A stretch of 8,260 nucleotides of DNA from Bacillota bacterium (GCA_023434855.1 JAEYSJ010000294.1:1-8260), one strand, 5' to 3'; positions 1 through 6,224 are shown, numbered from the stretch's first letter. The notes: generated by a model not told the origin, from the letters alone. Translations and numbers: made by a program.

Positions 1-1
1 A

Positions 2-835
2 GGTAACTATGACGTAGAAATAGAATGTGATATCCCCAACGATCTTGGCCTGTTGATTACTTCTTTCAACGAAATGGCTCGTGAACTGCACGAAAGTGAG
101 AAATTGAAAACCGAATACGAAGAAAATAGAAAGTCCCTGATCACCAACATTTCCCATGACTTGAAAACACCCATAACTGCAGTTCAAGGCTATATTGAGG
201 CCATACTCGACGGTACTGCCACATCCCCGGAAATTAGAGACCAGTATCTGCGGATAATCCATCGAAATACGGTCTACATCAATCGCCTTATCGATGATCT
301 TTTTCTTTTTTCTAAACTGGACATGCAGAAACTGGATTTTCACTATGAAAAAGTACAGATTTCACGCTACCTGGACGATGTAATGGAAGAGTACCGGTTT
401 GAACTTGAGGGAAAAAACGTCGAATTTCATTATCTTTCCCAATTGGACAGTGACGTCTATGTAAATCTTGACAGGAAGAGATTCCGCCAGGCACTTAACA
501 ATATTATCAATAATGCCGTCATCCATGGCCCGGATAATAATCTGCTCATTCAGAGCGAGGCATTTAAACATAACGATGTCATATCTATTGTCATCCGTGA
601 TAATGGGCCCGGAATTCCCGAAGATAAGCTGCCCTACATCTTCGACCGATTCTACCGCATTAATACGGAACGGACAAAAGATCTTACGAGTACAGGACTG
701 GGGCTGGCAATAACCAAAGAGCTGATTGAAGCCCATGGGGGAACAATTACTGTGTCCAGCAGCGGGTCAAGCGGCACATGCTTCACAATCACCCTGCCTG
801 TTCTATCACAGCAAAAGGAAGGTGGCTGTGAATGA
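2..835 (+). CDS. Sensor histidine kinase, HAMP-HisKA-HATPase_c part (5' end outside window)
   Basis: The reading frame is open from base 2, so the true start and the sensor/membrane part lie to the left. The first visible residues (GNYDV...LLITSFNEMAREL) look like the end of a HAMP linker, so a TTG at 53 is not the real start. The H-box NISHDLKTPIT follows, with the phospho-accepting His codon at 155-157. The ATP-binding domain then shows an N-box (NIINNAVIHG), a G1 box (DNGPGIP), an F-box (YIFDRFYR) and a G2 box (TGLGLAITKELIEAHGG). All catalytic motifs are intact. By family knowledge it is a membrane-bound kinase that autophosphorylates on His and passes phosphate to the regulator encoded next. 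The two genes overlap by four bases (ATGA), so they are almost certainly co-transcribed and translationally coupled. The stimulus cannot be inferred because the sensor domain is missing. Confidence 0.93.
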   Translation, partial: GNYDVEIECDIPNDLGLLITSFNEMARELHESEKLKTEYEENRKSLITNISHDLKTPITAVQGYIEAILDGTATSPEIRDQYLRIIHRNTVYINRLIDDLFLFSKLDMQKLDFHYEKVQISRYLDDVMEEYRFELEGKNVEFHYLSQLDSDVYVNLDRKRFRQALNNIINNAVIHGPDNNLLIQSEAFKHNDVISIVIRDNGPGIPEDKLPYIFDRFYRINTERTKDLTSTGLGLAITKELIEAHGGTITVSSSGSSGTCFTITLPVLSQQKEGGCE

Positions 836-1521
836 AACGCATATTGATTATTGAAGACGACCTGGATATAGCCGAACTGGAACGCGACTATCTCCAGTTA
901 AACGGCTATATGGCGGAAATTATCCAAGACGGACTACAAGGCCTGAAAAAAGCGCAATCCAGCCCATTTGACCTGGTAGTCGTCGATCTAATGCTGCCAA
1001 ATGCTGATGGATACACCATCATTAAGAGTCTTCGTAAAACCCTGGAAATACCCATCATTGTTGTTTCAGCCAAAAGCGATGATATCGACAAAATCAGAGG
1101 GCTGGATTTCGGTGCCGATGATTATCTGACCAAGCCTTTCAGCCCGGCAGAACTTGTGGCCAGAATCAAATCCCATATAAAAAGGTACGAACGTCTCAAA
1201 GGCCTGGCAATCACAGCAGAAGTCATTCAATATAAGGGCCTGGAAATATATACTGCTTCCCATAAGGTTTTGGCAGACGGGAAAGAAGTCTATCTTACGG
1301 CCAAAGAATATGAACTGCTGTTATTTTTTGCTTTAAACCCCAATATCGTCTTCACTAAAGAACATCTTTTTGATACGATTTGGGGTGCAGACTATATCGG
1401 CGATACCGCTACTGTCGCTGTGCATATCCAGAAAATTCGCAAGAAGATCGAAAAAGACCCCTCGAATCCTGAATATATCGAAACACTGTGGGGAAGCGGC
1501 TACCGGTTTAATCCTTCGTAA
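832..1521 (+). CDS. OmpR/PhoB-family response regulator
   Basis: 229 residues, the usual length for this family. The N-terminal receiver domain (about 1-115) has the acidic pair E8-D9-D10, phospho-acceptor D52 in VVVDLMLP, S79 and K101 in the L-T-K-P-F motif, so phosphorylation chemistry should be intact. The C-terminal winged helix (about 130-227) has the Trans_reg_C features TAKEYELL, VAVHIQKIRKKIE and a terminal LWGSGYRF. It is a cytoplasmic DNA-binding transcription factor controlled by the upstream kinase. The ATG overlaps the kinase stop, and AAGGAAGGTGG a few bases upstream can serve as ribosome binding site. No clear terminator follows; the next gene starts 222 bases downstream behind its own promoter-like signals. 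Targets are unknown: I found no obvious direct-repeat site for it here. Confidence 0.95.
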   Translation: MKRILIIEDDLDIAELERDYLQLNGYMAEIIQDGLQGLKKAQSSPFDLVVVDLMLPNADGYTIIKSLRKTLEIPIIVVSAKSDDIDKIRGLDFGADDYLTKPFSPAELVARIKSHIKRYERLKGLAITAEVIQYKGLEIYTASHKVLADGKEVYLTAKEYELLLFFALNPNIVFTKEHLFDTIWGADYIGDTATVAVHIQKIRKKIEKDPSNPEYIETLWGSGYRFNPS

Positions 1522-1598
1522 CACTGGTAAAACTAGTATTATTGGCATGTCATTTAAAGGAAATGCTGTTTGCCATTTTAAACCCTCTTTAAAAATAT

Positions 1599-1611
1599 TT
1601 TACAGTGTAAA
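1599..1611. promoter_or_regulatory. Perfect dyad, possible operator
   Basis: TTTACA-G-TGTAAA is a perfect inverted repeat with 6-base arms and a one-base centre. It lies three bases upstream of the best -35 candidate for the flavoprotein gene. Position and symmetry suggest a binding site for a dimeric repressor or activator. The protein that binds it is not identifiable from this window. Confidence 0.4.
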
Positions 1612-1614
1612 TAC

Positions 1615-1656
1615 TTGACGATTGAGCAAAAAGCGATTATTGTTTGTATGTATAAT
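1615..1656 (+). promoter_or_regulatory. Candidate promoter for the Fe-S flavoprotein gene
   Basis: TTGACG (1615-1620) is followed after 17 bases by TATTGT (1638-1643), a moderate sigma-A match. A perfect TATAAT at 1651-1656 lacks a good -35 at the correct distance. One of the two probably starts the transcript of the gene at 1744. A frame running from TTG 1615 into that gene is not its N-terminus: it lacks a ribosome binding site and the protein family begins at the later ATG. Confidence 0.35.
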
Positions 1657-1743
1657 AAAAGCATAAGAGGCAGCTTCTTTCTGAAAACCCGGGAAAAGCC
1701 TTCTCTTACGCATTACTTCAAGAATGACAGGAGGCAATTACAT

Positions 1744-2301
1744 ATGAAAGTGCTGGCAATTATCGGGAGCCCCAGAAAGAACGGCAATACAGCAGCAATG
1801 GTCAATACCTTATGCAAAGGAGCGGCTACGGCTGAACATGAGACCGAGGTAATTTACCTCACCGACCTGAACATTCACGACTGCATCGCCTGTGACCAAT
1901 GTAAGACAGGCAAGATTGAATTCTGCGCCATTAATGATGATATGCAACAATTATATAAGGCGATCATCAACGCTGACTGCATTGTTTTTGGCACACCTGT
2001 ATATATGGGACAGATGACCGGCCAGATGAAGAACTTCCTTGACCGCTGGTATACATTTGTCGATGAGAATTTCACCATACATCATGTTGCAGGAAAAAAA
2101 TACATTACCGTTACCTCCAGCGGCGCACCTGCTGAAATATTCGGTTCCTTATCAGAGTATTTCAACCATTGGCTCGGAAATTTCTTTAAGATGGAAGCTG
2201 TCGAGAATATTATGGCCGGGGATCTTGGTCCGGCAGGCGCCATACATGGCCGTCCTGACTTGCTTATTATGGCAGAAACTATTGGACATTCCCTTAAATA
2301 G
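1744..2301 (+). CDS. Iron-sulfur flavoprotein, NADPH-dependent FMN reductase-like (flavodoxin fold)
   Basis: 185 residues. The ATG at 1744 is chosen because AGGAGG (1729-1734) lies nine bases upstream and the protein then begins with a beta strand and the FMN-phosphate loop G8-S-P-R-K-N-G-N-T16. The compact cysteine motif C47-x2-C50-x2-C53-x7-C61 follows and fits the CX2CX2CX4-7C ligand pattern of archaeal and clostridial iron-sulfur flavoproteins. Further family features are FGTPVYMGQMTGQMKNFLDR (second FMN loop) and VTSSGAP (third). By family it is a cytoplasmic FMN protein with a [4Fe-4S] cluster that moves electrons between ferredoxin and an acceptor such as oxygen, peroxide or a quinone-like compound. 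The physiological partner is unknown. The gene stands alone, with a promoter-like region and dyad upstream and a strong terminator downstream, so it is probably monocistronic. Confidence 0.9.
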   Translation: MKVLAIIGSPRKNGNTAAMVNTLCKGAATAEHETEVIYLTDLNIHDCIACDQCKTGKIEFCAINDDMQQLYKAIINADCIVFGTPVYMGQMTGQMKNFLDRWYTFVDENFTIHHVAGKKYITVTSSGAPAEIFGSLSEYFNHWLGNFFKMEAVENIMAGDLGPAGAIHGRPDLLIMAETIGHSLK

Positions 2302-2334
2302 GCCAATAATACAACTTCACTATTCGGCAAAGAT

Positions 2335-2376
2335 AAGTGCCTAATTCCTTTACCACTGGGAATTAGGCACTTTTAT
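2335..2376 (+). terminator. Rho-independent terminator after the flavoprotein gene
   Basis: AAGTGCCTAATTCC (2335-2348) and GGAATTAGGCACTT (2359-2372) form a perfect 14-bp stem with a 10-base loop, followed by TTTTA. It lies 33 bases after the flavoprotein stop. Read from the minus strand the stem is equally strong but the U-run is poorer. It may also act on minus-strand transcripts coming from the permease and gene remnant. Confidence 0.85.
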
Positions 2377-2390
2377 GCTTCGGACAACCT

Positions 2391-2560
2391 TTACAGACCA
2401 AACTGGCAGATGATCCCATTAGAGAAAGCATCCGCCATCATCATGGCTTCTGCCTTAATACAGTCAAAAGTCTTGATACCTATTGTATAATTCCCGCTAA
2501 GTGTGGCCACAGCCTCATCTTTTGTTCACGCCAGGTGCTTGTAATATCCAGAGAGGTTTG
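2391..2560 (-). pseudogene. Decayed C-terminal gene fragment with a frameshift
   Basis: Read on the minus strand, 2391-2525 is open and encodes TKDEAVATLSGNY...KAEAMMMADAFSNGIICQFGL, then TAA. A second frame directly upstream (about 2522-2560) encodes ...SLDITSTWREQ. The two frames join smoothly (WREQ-KDEAVA) if one A is restored in the AAAA run at 2520-2523, so a one-base deletion explains the break. No start codon, ribosome binding site or N-terminal part remains, and the piece abuts the 3' end of the permease gene. The terminal pattern ...MMAD...GII.QF reminds me of a clostridial helical protein family often labelled acetylglutamate kinase, but that is recollection only. I read it as the tail of a gene lost by deletion. 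Confidence 0.55.
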
Positions 2561-2569
2561 TGGTTTTAA

Positions 2570-3478
2570 TTAATTGTTTCCGCCGGAAATATCCAGTTTT
2601 ACTTTATTGCTTTTCATATGGCCCGGAGTTATTGGACTTTTGCCTGATCCCGCTTCTTTTACTGCATCAAAACAATAGCGCAAAGTGATAGTAGCCAATA
2701 CAACCAAGCCGCCGACCATAGAATAGAAACCGGGAATCTCCCCGAGAAATAAAAAAACCCAAACGGGATTCAAAATAGGCTCAATTGAGGTAATCAAAGT
2801 AGCCTGAAGGGCATTTATATGCCGAATGGCGTAGGAGTATAAAACATAGGCAAGCCCCAACTGAAATACTCCCAGCAGTAAGATGCCCAGTAAATTAGAA
2901 ACCTGCAGCGAATTCCCCGGCCAAAAGAATAAGCTAAGAGCGAAAGTCAACAAATTACCCAATAAAACCGATCCATAAGGTGAATCGTTTTTCTGCAATC
3001 GCATAAAAATAATAAACAGCGCAAAGGCAACCCCTGAAGCAACAGCGCAGATATTTCCAACCATGCCGCCTGTCGTTACTTTGTCGACAAAGAAAAAAAG
3101 CATCCCGCTTAATACCATAAAAATCGTTAACCAATCGCGGCGGGTAGCATTTTCCCCCAGCAGCCAACCACTCATAAGTGCCACATAAACAGGAGCGGTA
3201 TATTGCAGTAAAATAGCGTTCGCCGCAGTAGTCAGTTTTGTTGAAATTACAAATAAACTGACACAGCAGCAGTAAGCTGCCGCTCCTGCCCACTGCGTCC
3301 TGGAAAAGGAAAGCTTTTGCTTACGAAAAGCGATCCCAATTACTGCTGCGGCAATAATACTGCGCGCACCCGCAAGGGCCATCGGGTGCCAATCTACTAA
3401 TTTGATCAATACACCGCCCAAACTCCAAAGAACAGCTGTTAGCGTCAGGCAAAAAACTGCCTTTCTTTGCTCAGTCAT
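2570..3478 (-). CDS. EamA/DMT-superfamily permease
   Basis: 302 residues, strongly hydrophobic, with ten predicted membrane spans arranged as two EamA repeats (roughly residues 5-135 and 145-275). Family signatures are visible: AVLWSLGGVLIKL in helix 1, LQYTAPVYVALMSGWLLGE at the end of repeat 1, and ATLITSIEPILNPVWVFLFLGE at the matching place in repeat 2. It is an inner-membrane drug/metabolite transporter, most often an exporter of amino acids, nucleosides or similar small molecules; the substrate cannot be read from sequence. The hydrophilic C-terminal tail of about 30 residues should be cytoplasmic. AAAGGA eight bases before the ATG serves as ribosome binding site. It lies downstream of the MarR and Fe-S genes on the same strand, but a terminator and a possible -10 separate it from them, so co-regulation is uncertain. 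Confidence 0.92.
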   Translation of the reverse strand: MTEQRKAVFCLTLTAVLWSLGGVLIKLVDWHPMALAGARSIIAAAVIGIAFRKQKLSFSRTQWAGAAAYCCCVSLFVISTKLTTAANAILLQYTAPVYVALMSGWLLGENATRRDWLTIFMVLSGMLFFFVDKVTTGGMVGNICAVASGVAFALFIIFMRLQKNDSPYGSVLLGNLLTFALSLFFWPGNSLQVSNLLGILLLGVFQLGLAYVLYSYAIRHINALQATLITSIEPILNPVWVFLFLGEIPGFYSMVGGLVVLATITLRYCFDAVKEAGSGKSPITPGHMKSNKVKLDISGGNN

Positions 3479-3518
3479 CCGGTTTATCCTTTCTTTTCAG
3501 TCATTTGCCTACTTGGAT

Positions 3519-3524
3519 ATTATA
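3519..3524 (-). promoter_or_regulatory. Possible -10 element of the permease gene
   Basis: The minus strand reads TATAAT here, about 40 bases before the permease ATG. The region 17 bases upstream gives only a poor -35 and overlaps the preceding terminator, so this is a weak call. Confidence 0.3.
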
Positions 3525-3529
3525 GAATA

Positions 3530-3580
3530 AAAAAGCGAAAAGAGCCACCCCTGGCTTATGTAAAATAGCCGTGATGGCTC
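3530..3580 (-). terminator. Terminator between the Fe-S protein and permease genes
   Basis: On the minus strand GAGCCA (3580-3575) pairs with TGGCTC (3547-3542). An inner GGCT/AGCC pairing stacks inside an interrupted stem, followed by TTTTCGCTTTTTT. It begins 18 bases after the Fe-S protein stop. The stem has internal unpaired bases, but the U-run is good. Confidence 0.65.
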
Positions 3581-3597
3581 CTGGCTAGCCTTGCATC

Positions 3598-4368
3598 TTA
3601 TCCCTTCTTTGCTAATCCCACCGGGCACAGCTTCATGCAATTAAAACACATATATTGATTTCCTAAATGCGCAGATTGCCGCAAACGGGCATATTGTTCA
3701 CTTAACAGCATTTTTTTCTGTTCTTCCGGCGAACTGCCTAACAACTGCGCACGGAAAGCAATGTCAGCCCCCAATCCATAAGGCTGTGAACAGCCTAGAC
3801 ATTTCATTACATCAGTTTTCCCTTCGTTATCCAGCGCTCTGCCGGGGCAATTCTCTACACAGAGGTTGCAGTGAATACAAAAATCCTGGTCACATTTTGC
3901 CGACGGCTGCAAAGAAAGATTAGTAATGATACTCGTGAAATTAACCCGAGTGCCAAACCGGGGATGAATAACGAGATTATGGCGGCCAAATGAACCCAAC
4001 CCTGCTGCAACAGCCGCGTGCCGCTGGGAAAAATCAGCTACAGCTTTCCGGTCATTGTGAATTTCAAAAGGAAATGAAAGCGGAATAGAGGCAATTTGCG
4101 CATTGTATTTATTCTCTAAAAACCGCGCAATCCGGTAACTGGAAGACCTCGCAAACGCGCCTAAATCCAAATAACCGTTTTGTGCCACGCTCATACTCGG
4201 ACTTTCACAGCTTGACGTAACTTTAAACGCCATTACAATAATTGATTTGGCATCAGGCAAAAACTTTGTAATCTCGTAGGATTTGGGGCTTTGATAGTCC
4301 TCGACACAGGCAAAACCTACATCATCCACTCCTAAGTCCAAAATATAATCTCTAATTTGCTTCTCCAT
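3598..4368 (-). CDS. Short epoxyqueuosine reductase (QueG)-like double [4Fe-4S] protein
   Basis: 256 residues. The N-terminal 150 residues resemble the QueG-type domain, including AAVAAGLGSFGRHNLVIHPRFG (about 118-139) and the following FTSIITNL. Cluster 1 is C164-x2-C167-x2-C170-x3-C174-P. A second site is formed by C241-x2-C244-x3-C248-P, with C190-x2-C193 or C159 as candidate extra ligands. True QueG is about 310-380 residues, often with a C-terminal HEAT repeat, and carries a D-x-x-P-x-x-E segment before its A-x-x-A-G-L-G motif. Here that segment reads NDRKAVADFSQRH and the C-terminal domain is absent. I therefore expect a cytoplasmic reductase-like paralogue, probably not the tRNA enzyme. 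Whether it binds cobalamin is unclear. GAGGAG lies nine bases before the ATG. It follows the MarR gene by 56 bases, and a copy of the putative MarR operator lies in that gap. Confidence 0.85.
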   Translation of the reverse strand: MEKQIRDYILDLGVDDVGFACVEDYQSPKSYEITKFLPDAKSIIVMAFKVTSSCESPSMSVAQNGYLDLGAFARSSSYRIARFLENKYNAQIASIPLSFPFEIHNDRKAVADFSQRHAAVAAGLGSFGRHNLVIHPRFGTRVNFTSIITNLSLQPSAKCDQDFCIHCNLCVENCPGRALDNEGKTDVMKCLGCSQPYGLGADIAFRAQLLGSSPEEQKKMLLSEQYARLRQSAHLGNQYMCFNCMKLCPVGLAKKG

Positions 4369-4393
4369 TAATTATCACTCCTCATTTATTTTT

Positions 4394-4407
4394 ATGTGTA
4401 TATGCAC
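4394..4407. promoter_or_regulatory. Second copy of the putative MarR operator, before the Fe-S gene
   Basis: ATGTGTATATGCAC matches the site upstream of marR (4901-4914) at 13 of 14 positions and keeps 5 of 6 pairs of the GTGTAT/ATACAC palindrome. It lies about 25 bases before the Fe-S protein ATG. Only weak promoter hexamers surround it, so it may control an internal promoter. Confidence 0.5.
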
Positions 4408-4424
4408 TAATGTCTGTAAAAAAA

Positions 4425-4868
4425 TTATGGTACAAGTGCCTCCAACTTGGAAATTAAAGATTTAAAATGCTCCAACTCTTGTTCTCCTAAATATTCCTGC
4501 AGTGATGCCTGTGCTTCATCCCATAGTGCTGTCGCACTGGTCAACGCCGATTTTCCGGCTCCTGTCAGAATAACTTGCCGCGATCGGGGATCTGCCCCGG
4601 AATTAACCTCTATCAGGCCTGCCTCCACCAGCGGCTTCATATTCCTGTTCAGGGTAGTCCGGTCAATACGCATAAATTTGGCCAGTTCACTGATAGTGAC
4701 CGGTTCCACCTTTTCAACATGCCGCAACAAGGAATATTGGGTAAGTTTTAGCCCGCTTGGCTCCAGAACCTTCTCGTAGAATTGCGTCACCGCCCGGGAA
4801 GCTCGCCTTATATTCAGACAATGACAGGGACTGGGACTTTTAGGATAGTACCCGGTAATATGCTTCAT
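4425..4868 (-). CDS. MarR-family transcriptional regulator
   Basis: 147 residues, typical of the family. The winged helix-turn-helix spans about 35-115: LTQYSLLRHVE, then VTISELAKFMRIDRTTLNRN (recognition helix) and the wing motif D-P-R-S-R-Q. Terminal helices supply the dimer interface. C15 and C17 lie in helix 1 (PCHCLNIRRASRAV), at about the place of the reactive cysteine of OhrR, so redox or thiol sensing is possible but unproven. It should repress its own transcript: a perfect GTGTATATACAC palindrome lies between its promoter and its start. A near-identical site precedes the Fe-S protein gene just downstream, making that gene the likeliest target. AAAGGAG ends six bases before the ATG. 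Confidence 0.92.
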   Translation of the reverse strand: MKHITGYYPKSPSPCHCLNIRRASRAVTQFYEKVLEPSGLKLTQYSLLRHVEKVEPVTISELAKFMRIDRTTLNRNMKPLVEAGLIEVNSGADPRSRQVILTGAGKSALTSATALWDEAQASLQEYLGEQELEHFKSLISKLEALVP

Positions 4869-4900
4869 GCACTACTCCTTTCACTACATCTCAACAGTCA

Positions 4901-4914
4901 ATGTGTATATACAC
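4901..4914. promoter_or_regulatory. Putative MarR operator at its own gene
   Basis: ATGTGTATATACAC contains the perfect 12-base palindrome GTGTATATACAC (4903-4914). It lies just downstream of the predicted transcription start of marR, where a bound dimer would block initiation or early elongation. A second perfect palindrome, GTATAATTATAC (4915-4926), adjoins it. Confidence 0.6.
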
Positions 4915-4930
4915 GTATAATTATACTCTT

Positions 4931-4959
4931 ATAATATACTCTACAACCTGTCATGTCAA
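4931..4959 (-). promoter_or_regulatory. Sigma-A promoter of marR
   Basis: On the minus strand a perfect TTGACA (4959-4954) is followed, after exactly 17 bases, by TATTAT (4936-4931). This is the best promoter in the window. Transcription would start near 4924, inside or next to the palindromes, giving a leader of about 55 bases. Confidence 0.75.
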
Positions 4960-5047
4960 TATTATCGGGATATTTTTAATCACCTGCCGTCTCTTTTTCT
5001 GCAAAAGCCATAAGCTGCGACAGGTTAGGAAAAGAATCACAATTTCT

Positions 5048-5275
5048 TTATTTTGCCCAGTCCCTATTTGTGTCCCATATCCAAAGCCTAAGACTGCCAC
5101 AAGATTTACAAATATCAACATAGGTTCTTTCGCATTCCTGTACTTTTCCCAACAAACTATCGTTTGTATTATATACGGGACCTACATCAAAACGTACTGA
5201 GGATCCGGTCCGAAGAAATTTAACGCCTCTTTCAATATCCTCGCTGCCGCAATAAATACACTTGTTTATATCCAT
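5048..5275 (-). CDS. Small zinc-ribbon protein of unknown function
   Basis: 75 residues from the ATG at 5275, preferred because GGGAGGG (5290-5284) ends eight bases before it. A TTG two codons earlier would sit too close to that site. Two Cys-x2-Cys knuckles are spaced as in a treble-clef/zinc-ribbon fold: C-I-Y-C-G-S near the N-terminus and C-K-S-C-G-S-L-R-L-W near the C-terminus. Both are followed by Gly-Ser, as in many nucleic-acid-binding or adaptor zinc ribbons. There is no signal peptide or membrane span, so it should be cytoplasmic. A minus-strand TATAAT at 5373-5368 with a poor -35 may be its promoter. It has no operon partner: the marR gene downstream starts behind its own promoter. 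I do not recognise a named family. Confidence 0.72.
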   Translation of the reverse strand: MDINKCIYCGSEDIERGVKFLRTGSSVRFDVGPVYNTNDSLLGKVQECERTYVDICKSCGSLRLWIWDTNRDWAK

Positions 5276-5504
5276 AATCAATACCCTCCCAACTGTATTA
5301 TTTGCAGGTCTTTTCTTACATTAATTTTTGTAAAAGTCCCAGAACTGTCCAGATTAAAACAAACTCTATTATAAATTAAAAAAGCTGAAAAATCCATCTC
5401 TTGTACCTAGCGGAAAGTCTTCTCATAAAGGTTTTTATTATTTGGGCAGGTTTTAGTCAAATACAATTAAATAAATGACCATCCCAAAATTAAAGACTTT
5501 GCTT

Positions 5505-5534
5505 TTATCATTTATTGGCTTAAAATAGTATTAT
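5505..5534 (+). promoter_or_regulatory. Candidate promoter of the secreted-protein gene
   Basis: TTATCA (5505-5510) and TATTAT (5529-5534) are 18 bases apart, a moderate sigma-A-like match in very AT-rich DNA. Chance matches are common in such sequence. The rest of 5291-5504 shows no gene or strong structure. Confidence 0.35.
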
Positions 5535-5566
5535 ATACAAATTAAGGAAGAAGGAGGAGAAGGTAT

Positions 5567-6133
5567 TTGTTAAGTATGAAGAAAAAAAGCTTAGTATTAG
5601 CGTTAATCAGTCTGTTGCTTATTGCACTGACAAGCAGTGTTTCCGCCGGATCAGGAAAAGCCGGTGTAAATCATAAACCTGCTCAACTTATTTCCGGTGG
5701 ACCGGAGGGATATTATCTATGGCAGGATGATCACGGCTTTCATATTTGGACAACAGCTCGCGGTAAAAAGCATGTTTTTAGCGGGGTAATCCGGACAGAT
5801 GGTATCATCTCTCACGTTAGAGGCCATCGTTTAGAAGGCAGAGACTCCATCGATGTTTACTCTGATAGCAAAGAAGGATTTTGGTACGGTTTTTCCGTCA
5901 GCGAAGAAGACCGGCCCTATTTTGGCTTTGACGGCCATGAAATAGATACAGAACATGATAACCTTTATTTTAAGTTTCATACCGCCCGGGGATCGGATGG
6001 GCTTAGCTTTCGCCTTAAAGAAGCAAGTTTTGTCGATTTTGATTTGTCAATTGATGGACATCAGGTCTCCCACCGGAAATATATGCTGGGGGCAATGGAT
6101 GATATTTCCCCGACAATTATATCGGTGAATTAA
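5567..6133 (+). CDS. Secreted protein of unknown function
   Basis: 188 residues. The start is probably the TTG at 5567, because AAGGAGG (5551-5557) lies nine bases upstream. The ATG at 5576 would sit 18 bases from it, though AGAAGG (5558-5563) could serve that one. Either start gives a classical signal peptide: KKK, a hydrophobic run LVLALISLLLIAL, then S-S-V-S-A with cleavage expected after A27. There is no lipobox cysteine, and no cysteine at all, in the mature part, so it should be exported freely. The mature protein is rich in Gly, Asp, His and aromatic residues. It looks beta-rich, with stretches such as GYYLWQDDHGFHIWTT and SFVDFDLSIDGHQVS, and a recurring D-G-H pattern. I recognise no enzyme motif. 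It ends at a strong hairpin shared with the convergent gene. Confidence 0.8.
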   Translation: MLSMKKKSLVLALISLLLIALTSSVSAGSGKAGVNHKPAQLISGGPEGYYLWQDDHGFHIWTTARGKKHVFSGVIRTDGIISHVRGHRLEGRDSIDVYSDSKEGFWYGFSVSEEDRPYFGFDGHEIDTEHDNLYFKFHTARGSDGLSFRLKEASFVDFDLSIDGHQVSHRKYMLGAMDDISPTIISVN

Positions 6134-6185
6134 TCAGGCTAAGTTGAACAGCAAGAACTTTCCTCAGCTTATAAGTTGGAATGAC

Positions 6186-6224
6186 AAACGGCTTCACCCA
6201 TATTCACACTGGGTGAAGCCGTTT
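6186..6224. terminator. Bidirectional hairpin terminator between convergent genes
   Basis: AAACGGCTTCACCC (6186-6199) and GGGTGAAGCCGTTT (6211-6224) form a perfect 14-bp stem, extendable by one A-T pair, around a loop of 9-11 bases. It lies 52 bases after the secreted-protein stop and 65 bases beyond the stop of the acidic-protein gene on the other strand. The U-runs are short (TTT) either way, but the A/T ends of the stem are symmetrical, as in bidirectional terminators. Confidence 0.75.

Noticed and set aside
1549..1580. Terminator after the response regulator (CATTT/AAATG/CATTT hairpins)
   Set aside because: Stems are only five AT-rich pairs, with alternative overlapping pairings and no U-run.
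1615..1743. N-terminal extension of the flavoprotein from TTG 1615
   Set aside because: The extension has no ribosome binding site and overlaps promoter-like sequence. The family start and a perfect AGGAGG both point to ATG 1744.
4982..5029. Hairpin ACCTGCCG/CGACAGGT between the zinc-ribbon and marR genes
   Set aside because: The 8-bp stem has one G-U pair and a loop of about 30 bases, with no U-run on either strand, so I could not support it as a terminator.
4901..5200. Plus-strand open frame of 99 codons
   Set aside because: It overlaps the marR promoter and the zinc-ribbon gene, has no good ribosome binding site and encodes a low-complexity Tyr/Ile/Cys-rich peptide typical of AT-rich non-coding DNA.
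5312..5338. TTACA...TGTAA dyad upstream of the zinc-ribbon gene
   Set aside because: Short arms in very AT-rich sequence with no second copy in the window; chance is likely.
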